Assembly (NCBI GenBank): GCA_938008535.1
Contig: CALLKF010000023.1
Location: 1 to 36,085, forward strand
DNA: 36,085 bases
Origin: an uncultured Saprospirales bacterium
GTDB taxonomy: Bacteria; Bacteroidota; Bacteroidia; Chitinophagales; JADIYW01
Direction: 5' to 3'
The position numbers were made by a program, and so were the translations under genes. Positions 7,545 to 15,952 of the stretch are shown here, piece after piece. Position 1 is the first letter of the stretch, and each line of letters starts with the position of its first letter. The notes under the pieces are model-generated. The model searched no databases and had not been told where the DNA came from. It saw nothing but the letters and a program-made list of their open reading frames with translations.

Positions 7545-9242
7545 ATGAAAAATCATTATTTCATACAATCTATTAAAATTTTAGCGGTAAGTTTAGTCGT
7601 GGTGATTGGCATTAATTTGGTGTCTTCTATTATCTACAAACGATTTGATTTAACAGAAGAAAAAAGATACACCTTAACAGCGTCTACCAAAAAATTATTA
7701 AAAAACTTAGACCAAAATATTGAAGTTGAAGTGTATTTAGAAGGCAGCGATTTGCCAGCAGGAATTAAAGGTTTGCGCAATGAAACGAAAGAATTGCTGC
7801 AAGAATTTCGCACCAACTCAAAAGGTAGATTAACGTATCATTTTTTTGATATTGAAGGAATTAAGAATCAAAAAGAAAGAGAAACATTTCAGGAAAACTT
7901 AGTAAAAAAAGGATTGTTGCCAACTAACTTAGAAGTAAAATCTGCCAGTGGTTACACAGAAAAATTAGTATTTCCTGGTGCCATCATAAAAGCAAACGGC
8001 AGAGAAATTCCTGTGCAGATTTTAGAAAATCAATTTGCACAAGGTGCACAAAATTCATTGAATAATTCGTTGAATTTTTTAGAATATAAAGTTGCTAATT
8101 CCATTCAAAAAATAATAAGAAAAACACAACCAACGGTTGCATTTTTGCAAGGTCATGGCGAATTGGATGTGGCACATTTAGAAGATTTTTTAAAAACATT
8201 ACATGCTCAAAGTTTTTTAATAGACAAAGTTGAATTAGATAAAGATAAATTGCTGAACAGCGACATTGATGTTTTATTAGTTGCCAAACCAACGAAATCA
8301 TTTACTGATGTTGAGAAATTTTTAATCGATCAATATGTGATGCATGGTGGCAAGGTAATTTGGTTGTTAGATAATATTATTTGTGATTTAGATAGTTTTA
8401 AATTAGCACCAAGCATTTACGCAGTTCCACGAGATTTGAACTTAGATGATATATTATTTCGATATGGTGTACGCGTCAATCACAACCTAGTGTTGGATTT
8501 ATATTGCAATCAAATTCCAATTATTGCAAGCATTGGTGGTAGCAATAAACCACAATTGTTTCCGTGGGTTTTTTATCCAATGGCAATCAATAAAAATAAC
8601 CATCCAATTGTAAAAAATTTAGATCCAGTTGCCATAAAATTTGGTAGTTCTATCGATATATTAAATAACAAAGGTGTGAAAAAGACAGTACTATTGAGTT
8701 CTTCAGATTATTCAAGAATACAACCAACACCGTTTCAAATTTATTTAGAAGGTGCAAAACAAAGACCAGATCCAAATTTATTTAACCAAAAAAATATTCC
8801 AATTGCAGTTTTATTAGAAGGTAATTTTCCATCGTTATACAAAAATCAATATACGTCAGACTATCAGCAAATATTGGCAGCACAGCAAATTTCATTTCAA
8901 GCAGAAAGCAAACTAAACAAAATGTTAGTAGTTGCTGATGGCGATGTTGTAAAAAATGAACTCGATGCAAATAGTGTTCCGTTAGCGCTTGGTTACGATA
9001 AATATTCGCGAAAATTATTTGCCAATAAAGATTTTTTATTGAATAGTATTGAATACATGGTTGATGACAATAACTTAATTGAAGCTCGAAACCGAGAAAT
9101 AAAAATGCGCTTGTTAGATAAAGCGAAAATATTAAACGAAAAAGGATTTTGGCAAGTAGTTACTTTGGCGTTGCCGTTGATATTAATTATAATTTTTGCA
9201 ATTATTTATAACAACAAAAGAAAAGTCAAATACACCAAATAA
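7545..9242 (+). CDS. gldG: Gliding-associated ABC transporter component GldG
   Basis: 565-residue membrane protein of the GldA/F/G transporter. A single N-terminal membrane segment (residues ~8-28) leads into a large extracytoplasmic region, and a C-terminal membrane segment (~537-557, VVTLALPLILIIIFAIIY) returns it to the membrane before a basic tail. Recognisable pieces are YKRFDLTEEKRYTLT just after the first segment, the FLQGHGELD region near 200-210 and the GGKVIWLLDNI segment. The large domain belongs to the GldG/ABC-type uncharacterised transport family, with an IFT52-like fold in relatives. The start lies one base after the gldF stop, so they are translationally linked. No terminator follows within the ~110-base gap. 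Confidence 0.92.
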   Translation: MKNHYFIQSIKILAVSLVVVIGINLVSSIIYKRFDLTEEKRYTLTASTKKLLKNLDQNIEVEVYLEGSDLPAGIKGLRNETKELLQEFRTNSKGRLTYHFFDIEGIKNQKERETFQENLVKKGLLPTNLEVKSASGYTEKLVFPGAIIKANGREIPVQILENQFAQGAQNSLNNSLNFLEYKVANSIQKIIRKTQPTVAFLQGHGELDVAHLEDFLKTLHAQSFLIDKVELDKDKLLNSDIDVLLVAKPTKSFTDVEKFLIDQYVMHGGKVIWLLDNIICDLDSFKLAPSIYAVPRDLNLDDILFRYGVRVNHNLVLDLYCNQIPIIASIGGSNKPQLFPWVFYPMAINKNNHPIVKNLDPVAIKFGSSIDILNNKGVKKTVLLSSSDYSRIQPTPFQIYLEGAKQRPDPNLFNQKNIPIAVLLEGNFPSLYKNQYTSDYQQILAAQQISFQAESKLNKMLVVADGDVVKNELDANSVPLALGYDKYSRKLFANKDFLLNSIEYMVDDNNLIEARNREIKMRLLDKAKILNEKGFWQVVTLALPLILIIIFAIIYNNKRKVKYTK

Positions 9243-9316
9243 GAATTAAATCATAAGTCATTTATAATGAAATTCTTATAACATCATAAATCTGTAATAA
9301 AATCGATTAGTTTTCC

Positions 9317-9324
9317 TATTTTTG
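9317..9324 (+). promoter_or_regulatory. Bacteroidota -7 box before the polysaccharide module
   Basis: TATTTTTG fits TAnnTTTG and ends 29 bases before the ATG at 9354, so the leader would be about 20-25 bases. No good -33 element at 19 bases; TCTG (9291-9294) is the nearest. Confidence 0.5.
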
Positions 9325-9353
9325 CACGATTATAAATTTAACACCAATTATTC

Positions 9354-10175
9354 ATGTTAGAAATATTAAAAATTGTTTTAAAATGGAAAAAACAAGTTCT
9401 ACTTTTTACAATCGTTGCAGCAATTGTCAGTATAATTATTACGATGCCATTTATTATGCCACCGTATTATAAATCTATCTCAAAATTTTATTTATCCAAT
9501 CCATCCAGCACCGATCGTTCTGCGTTGTTCAATGAAAAAGAAGTTGCTGGTGTAAATATGTTTGGTGGTAAAGAAGATATCAATCGTTTCTTAACTATTT
9601 TAAATTCTGCACCAGTTAATTTAGCTGTTATTCAAAAATATAATTTAGGCAAACACTATAAGATTGATGCTGGCAATCCTGAATTATTTATGTATTATAC
9701 ACAAAAAGAATTTTACAATAATTTTAATGCAGTACGCAATGATTTAGGCGCGATTGAAGTAAGTGTAGTTGATACTGACAACAAATTAGCAGCGCAAATT
9801 GTAACAGACGTTGTTTCTATTTCTGATTCTATTTATAGAACAATTTTGGTCGAAAATAAAACAACCGTTATTGAATTATTGAACAGACAAATTGCAGATA
9901 AAAATGTAGAATTATCAAAAGGTGTTTCGGCAACTATTAGCGATGATATTAAAAAATTAGTAGCTATTCGCGACCAATATGCGGTTTCGTCTTCTAAAGA
10001 TTTTAAAACTATTTTTATTGTTGAAGAGCCATCGCCAGCCGTAAAAAAATCGACACCTGTACGTTGGTTAATTTTACTTGCAAGTACTATTGCAGCGTTT
10101 GTTTTGGCATCTTTAGTTGCTTTATTGTTAGAATTATATAAGCATGCAGATAAGTACGGATTTCAACGTTTCTAA
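9354..10175 (+). CDS. Wzz-like polysaccharide chain-length/co-polymerase protein
   Basis: Inner-membrane polysaccharide co-polymerase of the Wzz/chain-length determinant group, 273 residues. Membrane segments flank a periplasmic region: the first at residues ~15-37 (VLLFTIVAAIVSIIITMPFIM), the second at ~235-260 (WLILLASTIAAFVLASLVALLL). Just before the second comes the family's proline-rich sequence VEEPSPAVKKSTPVRW. The periplasmic part holds YKSISKFYLSNPS and helical stretches around NRQIADKNVELSK. There is no tyrosine-kinase domain, so it is the Wzz type, not BY-kinase Wzc. It overlaps the O-antigen ligase-like gene by 32 bases, which suggests coupled translation and a joint role in setting glycan length. 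Confidence 0.78.
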   Translation: MLEILKIVLKWKKQVLLFTIVAAIVSIIITMPFIMPPYYKSISKFYLSNPSSTDRSALFNEKEVAGVNMFGGKEDINRFLTILNSAPVNLAVIQKYNLGKHYKIDAGNPELFMYYTQKEFYNNFNAVRNDLGAIEVSVVDTDNKLAAQIVTDVVSISDSIYRTILVENKTTVIELLNRQIADKNVELSKGVSATISDDIKKLVAIRDQYAVSSSKDFKTIFIVEEPSPAVKKSTPVRWLILLASTIAAFVLASLVALLLELYKHADKYGFQRF

Positions 10176-11619
10176 AACCATTCAAAAATTTGAGCAACCA
10201 CTTTTTTGGCTGATTGGATTTTTTGGAATTGCGTGCTTTTGCGTAGCTATTTATTTTAATTTTAATTTGCTATTTGTAGTGCCGTTTGCAATTATTTTTG
10301 TTGGCTTAGCGTTGCTGAATTTCAAAATACTTTATTTCTTATTATTGATTGCGATGCCAATGTCTATTGAGTTTAACATTGGTGTGTTAGGTTTAGATGT
10401 CCCATCTGAACCAATCGTGATGTTGTTGGCTGCAAGTACATTTTTATTTATGTTAATTAACAAAAATAAAGGCGATAATAGTTCGTTTAAACATGTAATT
10501 AGTTTGATTGTTATTGCACAATTTTTATGGTCAACGTATATTATTTTATTTTCTACAGACATAGTTTTATCAATAAAATATTTGCTGGCAAAAGCGTGGT
10601 ATTTGTTAGGTTTTTATGTTGCAACGATGTTGTTAATTAAAACAGAAAAAGATTTTAAACGTTTCTTCTGGTGTTTATACATTCCAACTTTTTTAAGTGT
10701 AATTTATGTGCTGTTGAAACACGCGACTTTGCATTTTACGTTTGATAATATCACTAAAAGTGTGCATCCAATTTATAGGAATCACGTAAATTATGCTGTT
10801 TTTATAACGATGATTTTACCGTTTATTTTCTTAGCAAAAAGTTGGTATGGCAAACAATCTATTCGAAATAAACTATTAAAATATTCTATTCCAATTTTCT
10901 TAGCAGCCATTTATTTATCGTTCACGCGCGGAGCGTGGTTAGCAACTGCAGGCATGTTAGCATACATCATTGTTATCCATTTTCGATTAACAAAATTGGT
11001 GCTATTTATTTCGTTTGTGAGTGCGCTCAGCTTTTCTGTTTATATTTTGAGTGACAATCGATATTTAAAATATTCACCAGATTTTGAACACACTATATAC
11101 CATGATGATTTGAGTGAACATTTATCTTCTACTTTTGAAATGCAAGATATGAGTACGGTAGAGCGATTTTATCGTTGGATTGCTGCTGTAAAAATGGTGC
11201 AAAAAAATCCGATTGTTGGCGTTGGTCCAAATAATTTTGTAACGAATTATAAAAAATATACGGTTTCATCATACGAAACTTATATCAGTGATAATGAAGA
11301 ACGATCGACAGTGCACAATTATTTTTTATTACTGTTGACAGAGCAAGGATTTCCAGCTTTGTTGTTGTTTGTTATTTTAATTTGCGCCATTTTAATTTCT
11401 GCTGAAAATACGTATCATAAAGTTGAACAACAGCAAAAAAAATATGTGCTAACGATTACGTTGTGCATCGTTGCATTTTTAATTAACAACAGCTTAAGCG
11501 ATTTAGTAGAAGCGAATAAAGTTGGTTCGTTGTTTTTAATGTGCATTGGTTTATTAGTAAATTTTAGCACTAACCAAATGCAGATAAGTTGTAAGGAAGA
11601 AACTTCAAAACATCAATAA
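10144..11619 (+). CDS. O-antigen ligase/polymerase family membrane protein (Wzy/WaaL-like)
   Basis: Polytopic inner-membrane protein of 491 residues with about 10-12 hydrophobic segments, belonging to the O-antigen ligase/Wzy family that polymerises or transfers undecaprenyl-linked glycans. Diagnostic features are YLSFTRGAWLATAGMLAYIIV, the amphipathic periplasmic loop starting at YHDDLSEHLSS, VERFYRWIAAVKMVQKNPIVGVGPNNF, and STVHNYFLLLLTEQGFPALLLF, the conserved H-N-x-x-L-x-x-x-x-E-x-G region. Sequence alone does not separate ligase from polymerase. The start inside the upstream Wzz-like gene is supported by the ATG and the absence of a later sensible start before the first membrane helix. 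Its 3' end overlaps the convergent phosphatase by 7 bases. Confidence 0.83.
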   Translation: MQISTDFNVSKTIQKFEQPLFWLIGFFGIACFCVAIYFNFNLLFVVPFAIIFVGLALLNFKILYFLLLIAMPMSIEFNIGVLGLDVPSEPIVMLLAASTFLFMLINKNKGDNSSFKHVISLIVIAQFLWSTYIILFSTDIVLSIKYLLAKAWYLLGFYVATMLLIKTEKDFKRFFWCLYIPTFLSVIYVLLKHATLHFTFDNITKSVHPIYRNHVNYAVFITMILPFIFLAKSWYGKQSIRNKLLKYSIPIFLAAIYLSFTRGAWLATAGMLAYIIVIHFRLTKLVLFISFVSALSFSVYILSDNRYLKYSPDFEHTIYHDDLSEHLSSTFEMQDMSTVERFYRWIAAVKMVQKNPIVGVGPNNFVTNYKKYTVSSYETYISDNEERSTVHNYFLLLLTEQGFPALLLFVILICAILISAENTYHKVEQQQKKYVLTITLCIVAFLINNSLSDLVEANKVGSLFLMCIGLLVNFSTNQMQISCKEETSKHQ

Positions 11620-12842
11620 AACTTAGCAGTTAGAACGCTAACATCATCATTAAACAACATATTTCCTTTGTATTTACTTACATTGTCAAACAAAATTTTA
11701 TTAAAAATTTCTGGACTTAATTTGTAATTTTCTTTAATCAATTGTAAGAAACGGTCAGTGCCAAATTGTTCTTCTTCATCGTTTTCCAGTTCAGTCAAAC
11801 CATCGGTAACGCAAAACAAACTGGTGTTTGGTTTCACTTTTACTCTTGCAAAATTTATACTTGGTAATTCTTCAAAAATACCTAATAAAGTAGAGCCGCT
11901 TTCCAATGAAATAACTTCTTCATCATTAATTAAAATTGGTGGAATATGGCCTGCATTTAAGTATTCAATTTCGCGCGTAACGATATTATATTTTGCAATA
12001 AACAACGAAATAAAATTTTCGCCATTAGTGATAGAATAAATTTTTTGATTTAGTTTTTTTATTAAAATTTCTTTCTGCAAATTCAAACCTAATGTAGCAT
12101 TTAAATATGCTTGTAAATTTGCCATGACCAACGCAGCAGCTACACCTTTGCCAGAAATATCTCCAATGCAAAAAACAAATTCGTCTTTATTTAGATGAAT
12201 TACATCGTAATAATCACCACCAATTCCTTTGTATGGTAAATACAAACCTGCAAATTCGTACATGTTATTTTTTGGCAACTTTTTAGGAATCAACATGCCT
12301 TGCACTTTCGATGCCAAATCCAATTCTTTATCAAATTGTTTTTTCTCAATCTCTTTTTTAAACAACCTTTTATTTTCAATGGCAACGGTAATTATATTGG
12401 TAATGATTTGAACGTATTCAATTAATTCATCTTTTGTTTGATGGTGCTCTTCATGAAAATCGCCTAACAATGCGAGTGCCAACGGTTGTGCTTTATGAAA
12501 AACAGGAATCGCATATTTAAAATCGCCGAACATAGCGCGTTCATCTTCGGCCAAAGTAGTTGCTGTTGAATATTTTGAAAAATAAGAATGAACAGGTATA
12601 TAAAATTCTCGATCTTCATCTACCATCCAAAGTGCTTTTTTCCATGTTTGATCGAAAGTAAACAGTGCAATTTTACTTACTTTTAATTGTTCGTTGATTA
12701 TGAATTTATAAATATTAAACAACACATCAGACGATACATTGTCGTTAATTGCCTTGGTAACTTCCAGAAGAGAATTTAACTGACTGTATTTTACAGTAAG
12801 TAAATCTTTTAAATTTTTAGAGTTTGTTTCTTGAAAAATCAT
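11613..12842 (-). CDS. GAF-PP2C serine phosphatase, RsbU/SpoIIE type
   Basis: Soluble signalling phosphatase of 409 residues. Residues ~15-160 look like a GAF sensory domain (VTKAINDNVSSDVLFNIYKFI and following). A helical linker at 160-190 (ENKRLFKKEIEKKQFDKELDLA) precedes a PP2C/SpoIIE domain at ~190-409. Metal-binding and catalytic motifs are intact: GGDYYD (D210, D213), GDISGKG (227-233), NAGH (296-299), TDGLTE (346-351) and DDVSVL (399-404). Relatives such as RsbU dephosphorylate an anti-anti-sigma protein; no STAS or anti-sigma gene lies nearby, so its target is unknown. No transmembrane segment is visible. Confidence 0.88.
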   Translation of the reverse strand: MIFQETNSKNLKDLLTVKYSQLNSLLEVTKAINDNVSSDVLFNIYKFIINEQLKVSKIALFTFDQTWKKALWMVDEDREFYIPVHSYFSKYSTATTLAEDERAMFGDFKYAIPVFHKAQPLALALLGDFHEEHHQTKDELIEYVQIITNIITVAIENKRLFKKEIEKKQFDKELDLASKVQGMLIPKKLPKNNMYEFAGLYLPYKGIGGDYYDVIHLNKDEFVFCIGDISGKGVAAALVMANLQAYLNATLGLNLQKEILIKKLNQKIYSITNGENFISLFIAKYNIVTREIEYLNAGHIPPILINDEEVISLESGSTLLGIFEELPSINFARVKVKPNTSLFCVTDGLTELENDEEEQFGTDRFLQLIKENYKLSPEIFNKILFDNVSKYKGNMLFNDDVSVLTAKFY

Positions 12843-12912
12843 GCAATTCTAATGTACGGTTTTTTTAATAATTACAATAATTGAAGCTGTTAAATTTGCT
12901 TTATTATAAAAA

Positions 12913-12947
12913 CAAAAAAAGTCACTCGAAAAAGAGTGACTAAAAAA
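12913..12947 (-). terminator. Rho-independent terminator after the DUF937 gene
   Basis: Perfect 8-bp stem AGTCACTC/GAGTGACT with a 6-base loop (12920-12941), followed on the minus strand by a run of seven T. It sits 25-46 bases beyond the stop at 12966. A-runs on both sides mean it could also act weakly in the other direction, though no plus-strand gene ends there. Confidence 0.85.
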
Positions 12948-12965
12948 GTTTAAAGTTAAAACTAA

Positions 12966-13562
12966 TTATTTAAATAAATTCTTTAAAAAACCTGCACCAA
13001 TTTTTAATGCATCATCAGCAACATTGCCATCATGATTTTGATCTAATAAAGAAGAAATAATGCTTTGATTTTGCGGTGCTTGTTCTTGGTGATTGCCTAC
13101 AAAATTATTCAACAGACCAGCAATGTTTGCAATATTAATTCCACCACCAGTTGCTTGAGATTGATTACCTAAAGCATTTAATACAATTGGTGCTAAAATT
13201 TGCAACACTTGCGATGCTTGTCCACCACCAATACCAGTGTTTTGTGAGATTGCGTTGGTTACATTATCTTGTGAGCCACCTAAAATATGTTTTAATATAG
13301 AGCCACCTTCACCACTTAATGCATTTTGTGCTAATCCAACTAAATCGCCTAATCCACTTCCATTGTGGTCGTTTGAGATAGCATTGGTTAATGCTGCAGC
13401 ACCATCTTCAGTAGAAGCATTTTTGTTTAATGCATTTAAAAGTGTAGGTAAAGCTAAACCAATGGCGCTTTGCGCTTGGTTTTGGTCAATGCCTAATTGA
13501 TTACTGATTAAACCAGTTACTTGTTCGCCAAGTTCTCCACCTAAAAGTTGTTGTAAGTCCAT
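12966..13562 (-). CDS. DUF937 family protein
   Basis: 198-residue soluble protein of the DUF937 family, function unknown. It starts MDLQQLLGGELGEQVTGLI and is built of repeated helical segments that resemble each other: GLALPTLLNALNKNAS and LAPIVLNALGNQSQA, each followed by a glycine/asparagine-rich turn. Near the C-terminus residues 174-184 (DQNHDGNVADD) look like an EF-hand or dockerin-type calcium loop, but position 12 is Ala rather than Glu. No signal peptide. It is followed by a strong terminator and preceded by the oxidoreductase gene 41 bases away, so co-transcription is likely. Confidence 0.8.
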   Translation of the reverse strand: MDLQQLLGGELGEQVTGLISNQLGIDQNQAQSAIGLALPTLLNALNKNASTEDGAAALTNAISNDHNGSGLGDLVGLAQNALSGEGGSILKHILGGSQDNVTNAISQNTGIGGGQASQVLQILAPIVLNALGNQSQATGGGINIANIAGLLNNFVGNHQEQAPQNQSIISSLLDQNHDGNVADDALKIGAGFLKNLFK

Positions 13563-13603
13563 TTTTTTTGTTTTAATGATTAAATATACTGCAATTTCTT
13601 TTG

Positions 13604-14596
13604 CTATGCTACTTTAACAATTATCTTGCCAAATTGCGCACCATCTTTCATTCTATCGAAAGCCGCAACTGCATTTGCAAAATCGAAAGTTTTATCTAAG
13701 ATAGGTTTTATCAGGTATTCGTTGCATAAAGCAATCATCTTTATAAAGTCGTCATCGCTACCCATTGTAGAACCCAATATTTGCAAATGATTCCAGAAAA
13801 TAGGTCGCATGTTTAATTCTTTCGGTAAACCTCTAGTTGCGCCATAGAATACAAATTTTCCGGTTGGTTTTAAAGTAGCAACAAGTTCATTCATTCCATC
13901 GCCACAAGCACTATCAATAATAACATCAAAACCACCAATCGATTTTGAAAGATTTTTTACTGCATCTTTTTCTGTATAATTTGCAACATCTTTTGCTCCT
14001 AAATTTTTGCAAGTTTTCAGTACTTCATTTTTGCTAGAAGTTACATACACATTGCAACCAACTGCATGTGCAAACAAAAATGCAAACTGCGCCACGCCAC
14101 CACCAACACCAGAAATTAATACATTCATTCCTTTTTCAATATTTCCTTTATTGAATAGCGCATTGTATGCGGTCATACCAGCTAATGGTAACGCTGCTGC
14201 TTGTTCTGCGGAAAGATGTGTTGGTTTTTCGTATAATCTGTTTGTATTAACTACAATATATTCAGCCAATGTTCCCTGAGCAGGCATGCCTAAAATTTGA
14301 TAATCTTTTGACTGAAAACTCTGATTTGTGCCCCAATTTATATTCGGATTCAAAATAACTTCTTTTCCAATCCAATGCTTGTCTGCTTCATTAAAAACTT
14401 CAACAACTTCGCCACAACCATCTGAGCCAAGAATTGCAGGCAATTGTATTTTTGCATATTGACCTTCACGAATCCATTGATCGCGATGGTTTAAAGCTGC
14501 ATATTTTATTTTTACTAATGCCTGGTTTTCTGTTAAGGTTGGATTATCAACTACTTCGAGTTGAAAAGAGTTTTGATTAAGTACGAGTGCTTGCAT
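13604..14596 (-). CDS. Zinc-free MDR oxidoreductase (quinone oxidoreductase-like)
   Basis: Medium-chain dehydrogenase/reductase of 330 residues. The N-terminal GroES-like part reads YAALNHRDQWIREGQY and ILGSDGCGEVVEV; the catalytic zinc cysteine of alcohol dehydrogenases is replaced (NHRD), and there is no four-cysteine structural zinc loop, so it is most like quinone oxidoreductases/zinc-free reductases. The Rossmann loop SGVGGGVA (162-169) and the downstream NVYVTSS suggest NADP(H) binding. C-terminal FGKIIVKV is typical. Substrate unknown; probably a small enone or quinone. Upstream 41 bases separate it from a lipoprotein gene with no clear promoter box seen. Confidence 0.85.
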   Translation of the reverse strand: MQALVLNQNSFQLEVVDNPTLTENQALVKIKYAALNHRDQWIREGQYAKIQLPAILGSDGCGEVVEVFNEADKHWIGKEVILNPNINWGTNQSFQSKDYQILGMPAQGTLAEYIVVNTNRLYEKPTHLSAEQAAALPLAGMTAYNALFNKGNIEKGMNVLISGVGGGVAQFAFLFAHAVGCNVYVTSSKNEVLKTCKNLGAKDVANYTEKDAVKNLSKSIGGFDVIIDSACGDGMNELVATLKPTGKFVFYGATRGLPKELNMRPIFWNHLQILGSTMGSDDDFIKMIALCNEYLIKPILDKTFDFANAVAAFDRMKDGAQFGKIIVKVA

Positions 14597-14637
14597 GAGA
14601 AAGTATTTAGTAGTAAGGTGTAAGTAATAAGTTTAAA

Positions 14638-15186
14638 CTAATGATTTATTTTGTGAATGTTTTTGTTGAAAAAGTTTTTTAATCTTGACATGGTCGTGTC
14701 GTTAATAGTTACAGAACCAGAAAATTGTTTTGGATAAATAGAAATATAATGACATTGAAAACAGATTTTAATTTGAACAATCTTTTTATCACCTGAATAT
14801 AAGATGATAATGTCGCGATAAATTGGAAGTCCACAATCAGTAACAGACATCCCTTCTTCTGAATTTTGAGTATAAGCAAAACAATCTTTGAGTTTTTTTA
14901 TCTGTTCAGAATTTGATATTGTGATTGTATTTGGCAGTTTTGATTGAATGTAGACAATCTCATCAAAATTGGTAGAAGGAAAATTTATTAAATTAAATTG
15001 CTTTTTAATTGAATCAGAAGCTAATGACGTATCAATAAATTTATTGCTAAGCCATTCTGTAGTATAATAAATTTGTATAGAATCAATATTAATTTCATAA
15101 ATTATTTTTTCTGATGATTTTTTAGATTTTTTTTCTTTACATCCAATAAGCGTAAAAACAATTAAAATCCAAAGAAGATATTTCAT
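14638..15186 (-). CDS. Predicted lipoprotein, unknown function
   Basis: A 182-residue predicted lipoprotein. Starting at the ATG at 15186 gives MKYLLWILIVFTLIGC, a compact signal with lipobox Cys16 followed by a lysine/serine-rich linker. A longer reading to 15228 begins with an unlikely start and would bury the signal peptide, and a -7 box at 15202-15209 fits the shorter form. The mature part has no domain I recognise. It holds a CFQCH motif; a CxxCH would suggest haem c, but the surrounding alternating hydrophobic residues (VQIKICFQCHYISIYP) look like a beta strand, so covalent haem is doubtful. Confidence 0.7.
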   Translation of the reverse strand: MKYLLWILIVFTLIGCKEKKSKKSSEKIIYEINIDSIQIYYTTEWLSNKFIDTSLASDSIKKQFNLINFPSTNFDEIVYIQSKLPNTITISNSEQIKKLKDCFAYTQNSEEGMSVTDCGLPIYRDIIILYSGDKKIVQIKICFQCHYISIYPKQFSGSVTINDTTMSRLKNFFNKNIHKINH

Positions 15187-15201
15187 AGTTGTATTTATGT
15201 T

Positions 15202-15209
15202 CAAATCTA
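15202..15209 (-). promoter_or_regulatory. Bacteroidota -7 box for the lipoprotein gene
   Basis: Minus-strand TAGATTTG matches TAnnTTTG exactly and lies 16-23 bases before the ATG at 15186. The best -33 (ATTG, 15229-15226) is spaced 16 rather than 19 bases. Confidence 0.45.
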
Positions 15210-15291
15210 CTAAAATTATACAGAACAATTCCTTAACATTAATTTCTCGGAAACTTTAAAACCTTTTTAAGTTTCCACAGTTTTTATAGCA

Positions 15292-15299
15292 TACTTTTG
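15292..15299 (+). promoter_or_regulatory. Bacteroidota -7 box for the efflux operon
   Basis: TACTTTTG matches TAnnTTTG and ends 9 bases before the ATG at 15309. It contains the TTG that would otherwise be taken as a start at 15297, which argues against that start. The -33 candidate is TTTC (15272-15275), 16 bases away. Confidence 0.5.
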
Positions 15300-15308
15300 C
15301 AATCCATT

Positions 15309-15947
15309 ATGGAAATAGCACTTTCTACAATCAAAAAACAAGATAATTGTAATGCTTCAAAAATTTTTGAAAAGGCACGTCAATTATTTAATCGTATTGG
15401 TGTGCGAAATACAACAATGGATGATTTGGCTCGTGAATTAGGTATTTCTAAGAAAACCTTGTATAAAGAGATTGATAATAAAGCCGATTTGGTGAAATTT
15501 TGCGTACAGTATGATTTACAGCAAGACGAAAATACCATAAATGCTATTTCGCAAAATACAGAAAATGCGATTGAAGAATTGGTGCTGATTGCAGCGCATA
15601 TTAGCAAAGAATTGCAAATTTATCATCCTTCAATTTTGAAAGATATTACAAAATTTTATCCTGAATGTTGGCAGTTGATTGAGAATCATAAAAATACGTT
15701 TATACAAAAAAACATTTCCGACAACATAAAAAAAGGAATAAAACAAGGTTTATATAGAAAAGATGTCAATGCTGAATTGGCAACCAAAATACAATTACAC
15801 TTGTGCTTTTTACCATTAGAAAATATTGATAACGATTATAATCCAACGCAAGTTTATCAAGAGACATTGCGCTATAATCTTTATGCAATTGCAACGCCAA
15901 AAGGTATCGAATTGTTTGAACAACTTATAAAGAAAATAAAATTATAA
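15309..15947 (+). CDS. TetR/AcrR-family regulator of the adjacent efflux operon
   Basis: 212-residue DNA-binding repressor of the TetR/AcrR group. Residues ~15-60 form the helix-turn-helix domain, with the usual RIGVRNTTMDDLARELGISKKTLYKEIDNKADLVK pattern split over helices 1-4. The remaining ~150 residues are the ligand-binding/dimer domain, with no recognisable signature. Start chosen at the ATG (15309); the TTG at 15297 lies inside the -7 promoter box. The tolC-like gene follows five bases after the stop. Family members placed this way usually repress the pump genes and themselves until a substrate binds, so autoregulation is inferred. Confidence 0.88.
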   Translation: MEIALSTIKKQDNCNASKIFEKARQLFNRIGVRNTTMDDLARELGISKKTLYKEIDNKADLVKFCVQYDLQQDENTINAISQNTENAIEELVLIAAHISKELQIYHPSILKDITKFYPECWQLIENHKNTFIQKNISDNIKKGIKQGLYRKDVNAELATKIQLHLCFLPLENIDNDYNPTQVYQETLRYNLYAIATPKGIELFEQLIKKIKL

Positions 15948-15952
15948 CAAGG

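Noticed and set aside
15297..15308. TTG start for the efflux TetR gene
   Set aside because: The TTG is part of a -7 promoter box TACTTTTG; the ATG at 15309 is preferred.
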